Assembly (NCBI GenBank): GCA_017523185.1
Contig: JAFWXB010000285.1
Span: 1-8,500, forward strand
Length of the DNA: 8,500 nt
Reading direction: 5' to 3'
Source of the DNA: Lachnospiraceae bacterium
GTDB taxonomy: Bacteria; Bacillota_A; Clostridia; Lachnospirales; Lachnospiraceae
Shown: piece by piece, positions 6,878 through 8,500 of the stretch
Numbering within the stretch: position 1 is the stretch's first letter
How the letters are laid out: every line of letters starts with the position of its first letter
Program-made: the position numbers and the translations under genes
Notes under the pieces: generated by a model
What the model saw: the letters and a program-made list of their open reading frames with translations, nothing else
Told to the model about the DNA's origin: nothing
Databases searched by the model: none

Positions 6878-6997
6878 TCGTTCCTTTTGTGTACCATCCG
6901 GCTATATCCTAAAAAAACTTATATAGCGTGATGACGAAAAGTACAACATCTTAATCAATATCCATTATCATTCGATGCGAACTACTCCCTCATATCT
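6878..6997 (-). promoter_or_regulatory. yybP-ykoY family manganese riboswitch
   Basis: The minus-strand leader carries the conserved blocks of the yybP-ykoY aptamer in order: GAGGGAGTAG (6991-6982), CGTCATCACGC (6936-6926), GCCGGATGG (6902-6894) and GAACGAGAC near 6883-6875. Helices that form: GCATC/GATGT (6978-6974 with 6950-6946); TGTAC/GTACA (6945-6941 with 6894-6890); CATC/GATG (6933-6930 with 6898-6895); GCTATAT/ATATAGC (6927-6921 with 6907-6901). The closing helix would join the bases just before GGGAG to CUUUUAU after GAGAC, which is also the 5' arm of the terminator; it is weak and wobble-rich in my hand fold. In this family Mn2+ binding turns on exporter genes, so an ON switch for the pump is expected. 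I know the family; no database scan was run. Confidence 0.88.
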
Positions 6998-7003
6998 GTC
7001 TTT

Positions 7004-7033
7004 ATGTTATCATACAGACAAAAAATATGTCAA
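7004..7033 (-). promoter_or_regulatory. Promoter of the riboswitch-ATPase transcript
   Basis: On the minus strand a perfect TTGACA (7033-7028) is followed by an 18-base spacer and TAACAT (7009-7004, preceded by TGA). The predicted start, near 6997, falls just a few bases before the first conserved block of the aptamer, as is usual for short riboswitch leaders. The agreement between promoter and aptamer position strengthens both calls. Confidence 0.7.
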
Positions 7034-7440
7034 ATCTATTCTAATTTCTTTAACGTATCTTTAATACTTCTTTACTGTTTCTTAGCCTTTATTCCAATTA
7101 TAAGAATTGTTATTTTTTATAAAAAACTTTATAATATTATTATCATATATATTCTGTGAAAGCTGTTATTTTCTCTCCATATTTATATTATCAACTATCT
7201 GTTTTTCCCGATTTATCAGCTTATAATTATAAATAGTTCTATATAATATAATAAACTTTGCTCTACATCTACATAAAAACTATATAGGACGAAAAACATA
7301 CAATAAGAATAATTGATATCATATAAATTAAGTACAGAAAATATTTTTGTGCAATTTTTATTATCTTATCTATGTGAAAGTAAAGTTTAAATAGAATGAT
7401 AATTTTTCTATAAATACATTTAATTCTAATTATAAAAAAG
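7034..7440. other. AT-rich intergenic stretch, no gene supported
   Basis: About 400 bases between the ATPase promoter and the palindromes before the XRE gene. It is extremely A/T-rich with frequent stops in all frames. I see no ribosome binding site followed by an open frame, no tRNA-like fold and no terminator with a GC-containing stem. ATATCATATA occurs here (near 7317) and again near 7532 in front of the XRE gene, but such matches are expected by chance at this composition. Confidence 0.6.
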
Positions 7441-7485
7441 TATATAATATCTTATATTTTATATTATAAGATATTATATATCTTA
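7441..7485. promoter_or_regulatory. Overlapping palindromes, candidate operator of the XRE gene
   Basis: A perfect 16-bp inverted repeat with an 8-base spacer spans 7441-7480. A second palindrome, AAGATAT-TAT-ATATCTT, spans 7468-7484 and shares its left arm. Together they give three copies of the half-site ATATCTTA: 7447-7454 (direct), 7467-7474 (inverted) and 7478-7485 (direct). The centres are about 20 and 11 bases apart, close to two turns and one turn of the helix. The site lies 80-125 bases before the XRE start. Autoregulation is an inference; the sequence is A/T only apart from the C/G in each half-site, which raises the chance of coincidence. Confidence 0.4.
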
Positions 7486-7564
7486 CGTCAAGTGTTTTAT
7501 GATTTTAAAAATCCTACATTAAGGCAATATATATCATATAATAATTCAAGGATGGTGAATAATT

Positions 7565-7876
7565 ATGTATGAAGATTTTTTTGCAAATAGGATTGCTTTA
7601 TTAAGAGAAAAAAAGAATATTTCGGCTAGAGAGATGAGTTTATCAATTGGACAAAATAGCAGTTATATTAATCGTATTGAAAATAAACAGACTTTTCCTT
7701 CTATGCGTTCATTTTTTTATATTTGTGAATATTTAGACATTTCTCCAAAAGATTTTTTTGACACAGAGAGTTCTAATCCTTTTTTAATAGATGAGATTTT
7801 ACAAGAACTCAAAACATTAGATGTTAATCAATTAAATGTTATATTGGCAGTTTCAAAAGCTTTAAATCATAAATGA
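7565..7876 (+). CDS. Small XRE-family transcriptional regulator
   Basis: A 103-residue cytoplasmic DNA-binding protein. Residues 7-64 form a Cro/C1-type helix-turn-helix: IALLREKKNISAREMSLSIG, then the recognition-helix region SSYINRIENKQTFPSMRSFF and YLDISPKDFF. The C-terminal tail (73-103, LIDEILQELKTLDVNQLNVI) is an amphipathic helix pair of the kind common in clostridial stand-alone XRE proteins. No sensor or enzyme domain is present. The ATG at 7565 has a modest ribosome binding site (AAGGATGGTG, 7547-7556). A possible -10, TATGAT at 7498-7503, lies just after the overlapping palindromes, but no good -35 is seen. It is transcribed alone, away from the ATPase. Its target is unknown; the palindromes upstream are the best candidate. 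It could be a phage- or element-derived regulator, but nothing else mobile is nearby. Confidence 0.85.
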   Translation: MYEDFFANRIALLREKKNISAREMSLSIGQNSSYINRIENKQTFPSMRSFFYICEYLDISPKDFFDTESSNPFLIDEILQELKTLDVNQLNVILAVSKALNHK

Positions 7877-7928
7877 ATTAATTTAGAAGATAAGTAAATT
7901 ATACCTATTAAAATTAAAAAAAATAAAA

Positions 7929-7967
7929 TTAGGGTATTACTGCAATTTTTACGCTTTAATACCCTAA
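7929..7967. terminator. Bidirectional intrinsic terminator between the XRE and serpin genes
   Basis: TTAGGGTATTA (7929-7939) and TAATACCCTAA (7957-7967) form a perfect 11-bp stem. On the plus strand it is followed by CTTTTTATCTT, serving the XRE gene; on the minus strand by TTTTATTTTTTTT, serving the serpin gene whose stop is 13 bases away. Both tails are T-rich, so it should work for the two converging transcripts. Confidence 0.85.
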
Positions 7968-7979
7968 CTTTTTATCTTC

Positions 7980-8500
7980 TTATTCTATTATCTTAGAAAA
8001 ATCCGACACATTTCCAATAAAAAATGGTTGATTTGTTTCACAATCTATCAGCATATATACAAATGGTCTGTTTAAAATGACATTTTTCGGTTCTTCCATA
8101 AGTACACCGGCACAATCATTTACTTCTACAATCGTTACTGCCCCTGCTTTTGTGCCTTGCTCTGCTACGGAAATATATGTTTTATGAAGTACACGATTAA
8201 TAAAAAGCTTTCCTGCATCAGATACACCAATCCCTGATAAATCTGCTTTTTCATCATCAAATACATCTGTCATTCCCATTGTTGTTAATATCTCTTTCAT
8301 TTCTATACTATATTCACTTTCAAATTTTGGAATCCCTGTATATACTGTTGTTTCTTGTGATTGATTTAACAATCTTTGTATGGATTCTCCCGTAAGCGAC
8401 AACACATATTCCTCTAATGTCAAATGCTCTTTTGGCAATAATCCCACAAATGCATATTTTTTATCTTTATAATATTTTATAAAACCTGTGGCATTTTCAT
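7980..8500 (-). CDS. Serpin, C-terminal part (5' end beyond window)
   Basis: A serine (or cysteine) protease inhibitor of the serpin superfamily, which traps proteases by a suicide conformational change. The frame is open from the right edge to the stop at 7980, giving 172 visible residues of an expected 380-430. Visible landmarks: KYAFVGLLPKEHLTLEEYV (s2B/s3B region, residues 14-32), KFESEYSIEMKEILTTMGMT (58-77), LFINRVLHKTYISVAEQGT (98-116), reactive-loop hinge EQGTKAGAVT (113-122), and the PROSITE-type serpin signature VILNRPFVYML (140-150), ending in FFIGNVSDF. The hinge has Gly at P15, Thr at P14 and small residues at P12-P10, as in inhibitory serpins. The loop is about five residues longer on its C-terminal side than in alpha-1-antitrypsin. 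Whether it is secreted cannot be judged, because the N-terminus is missing. It shares a terminator with the XRE gene. Confidence 0.9.
   Translation of the reverse strand, partial: ENATGFIKYYKDKKYAFVGLLPKEHLTLEEYVLSLTGESIQRLLNQSQETTVYTGIPKFESEYSIEMKEILTTMGMTDVFDDEKADLSGIGVSDAGKLFINRVLHKTYISVAEQGTKAGAVTIVEVNDCAGVLMEEPKNVILNRPFVYMLIDCETNQPFFIGNVSDFSKIIE

Noticed and set aside
7034..7440. Hidden gene, tRNA or CRISPR array in the long AT-rich gap
   Set aside because: No open frame with a start signal, no cloverleaf-like GC stems and no regularly spaced repeats were found; small palindromes there are explained by base composition.
8445..8447. GTG at 8447 as the start of a small 155-residue serpin-like protein
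   Set aside because: The frame stays open to the window edge and the upstream residues (GFIKYYKDKKYAF) match normal serpin sequence, so the gene simply continues outside the window.

Overview
The window is AT-rich DNA with close-set genes, strong GGAGG-type ribosome binding sites and hairpin/T-run terminators. This points to a low-GC Firmicute. The protein set (short KdpD-type kinase, Na/Pi cotransporter fused to PhoU, P2-type cation ATPase, bacterial serpin, small XRE regulator) suits anaerobic Clostridia, most likely Lachnospiraceae. That placement is an inference from style and content, not from a marker gene.

Layout, left to right. Positions 1-1630 hold, on the minus strand, a two-component pair: a short KdpD-like sensor kinase whose 3' end overlaps the start of a KdpE-like response regulator by 14 bases. 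The regulator runs off the left edge. No kdpFABC genes are visible. Positions 1853-3546 (minus) hold a Na+/phosphate cotransporter-family gene with a C-terminal PhoU domain and its own terminator. Positions 3547-4018 are a long intergenic stretch. It contains a cluster of inverted and direct repeats that could be a structured leader of the cotransporter gene, a doubtful 71-codon open frame on the plus strand, and the terminator of the next gene. Positions 4019-6700 (minus) hold an 893-residue P2-type cation ATPase.

The most informative element lies upstream of the ATPase. Reading leftwards on the minus strand there is a promoter (7033-7004), an RNA leader with the conserved sequences and helices of the yybP-ykoY manganese riboswitch (about 6997-6878), and an intrinsic terminator (6877-6821). 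The 5' arm of that terminator lies where the 3' strand of the riboswitch's closing helix should be. This arrangement predicts that Mn2+ relieves termination, and it makes the pump a probable Mn2+ exporter (possibly Ca2+/Mn2+) rather than only a 'calcium ATPase'. The pump keeps the site II calcium/manganese ligands but has Gly in place of a key site I Glu, as expected for a single-site pump.

Positions 7034-7564 are very AT-rich and mostly featureless, except for two overlapping palindromes (7441-7485) in front of a small XRE-family regulator gene (7565-7876, plus). A shared bidirectional terminator (7929-7967) separates that gene from the C-terminal part of a serpin gene (minus, 7980 to beyond the right edge).

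The genes do not form one operon. Each minus-strand unit appears to have its own promoter and terminator. The loose common theme is ion and envelope homeostasis: K+/turgor-type signalling, phosphate, Mn2+/Ca2+ and protease defence.
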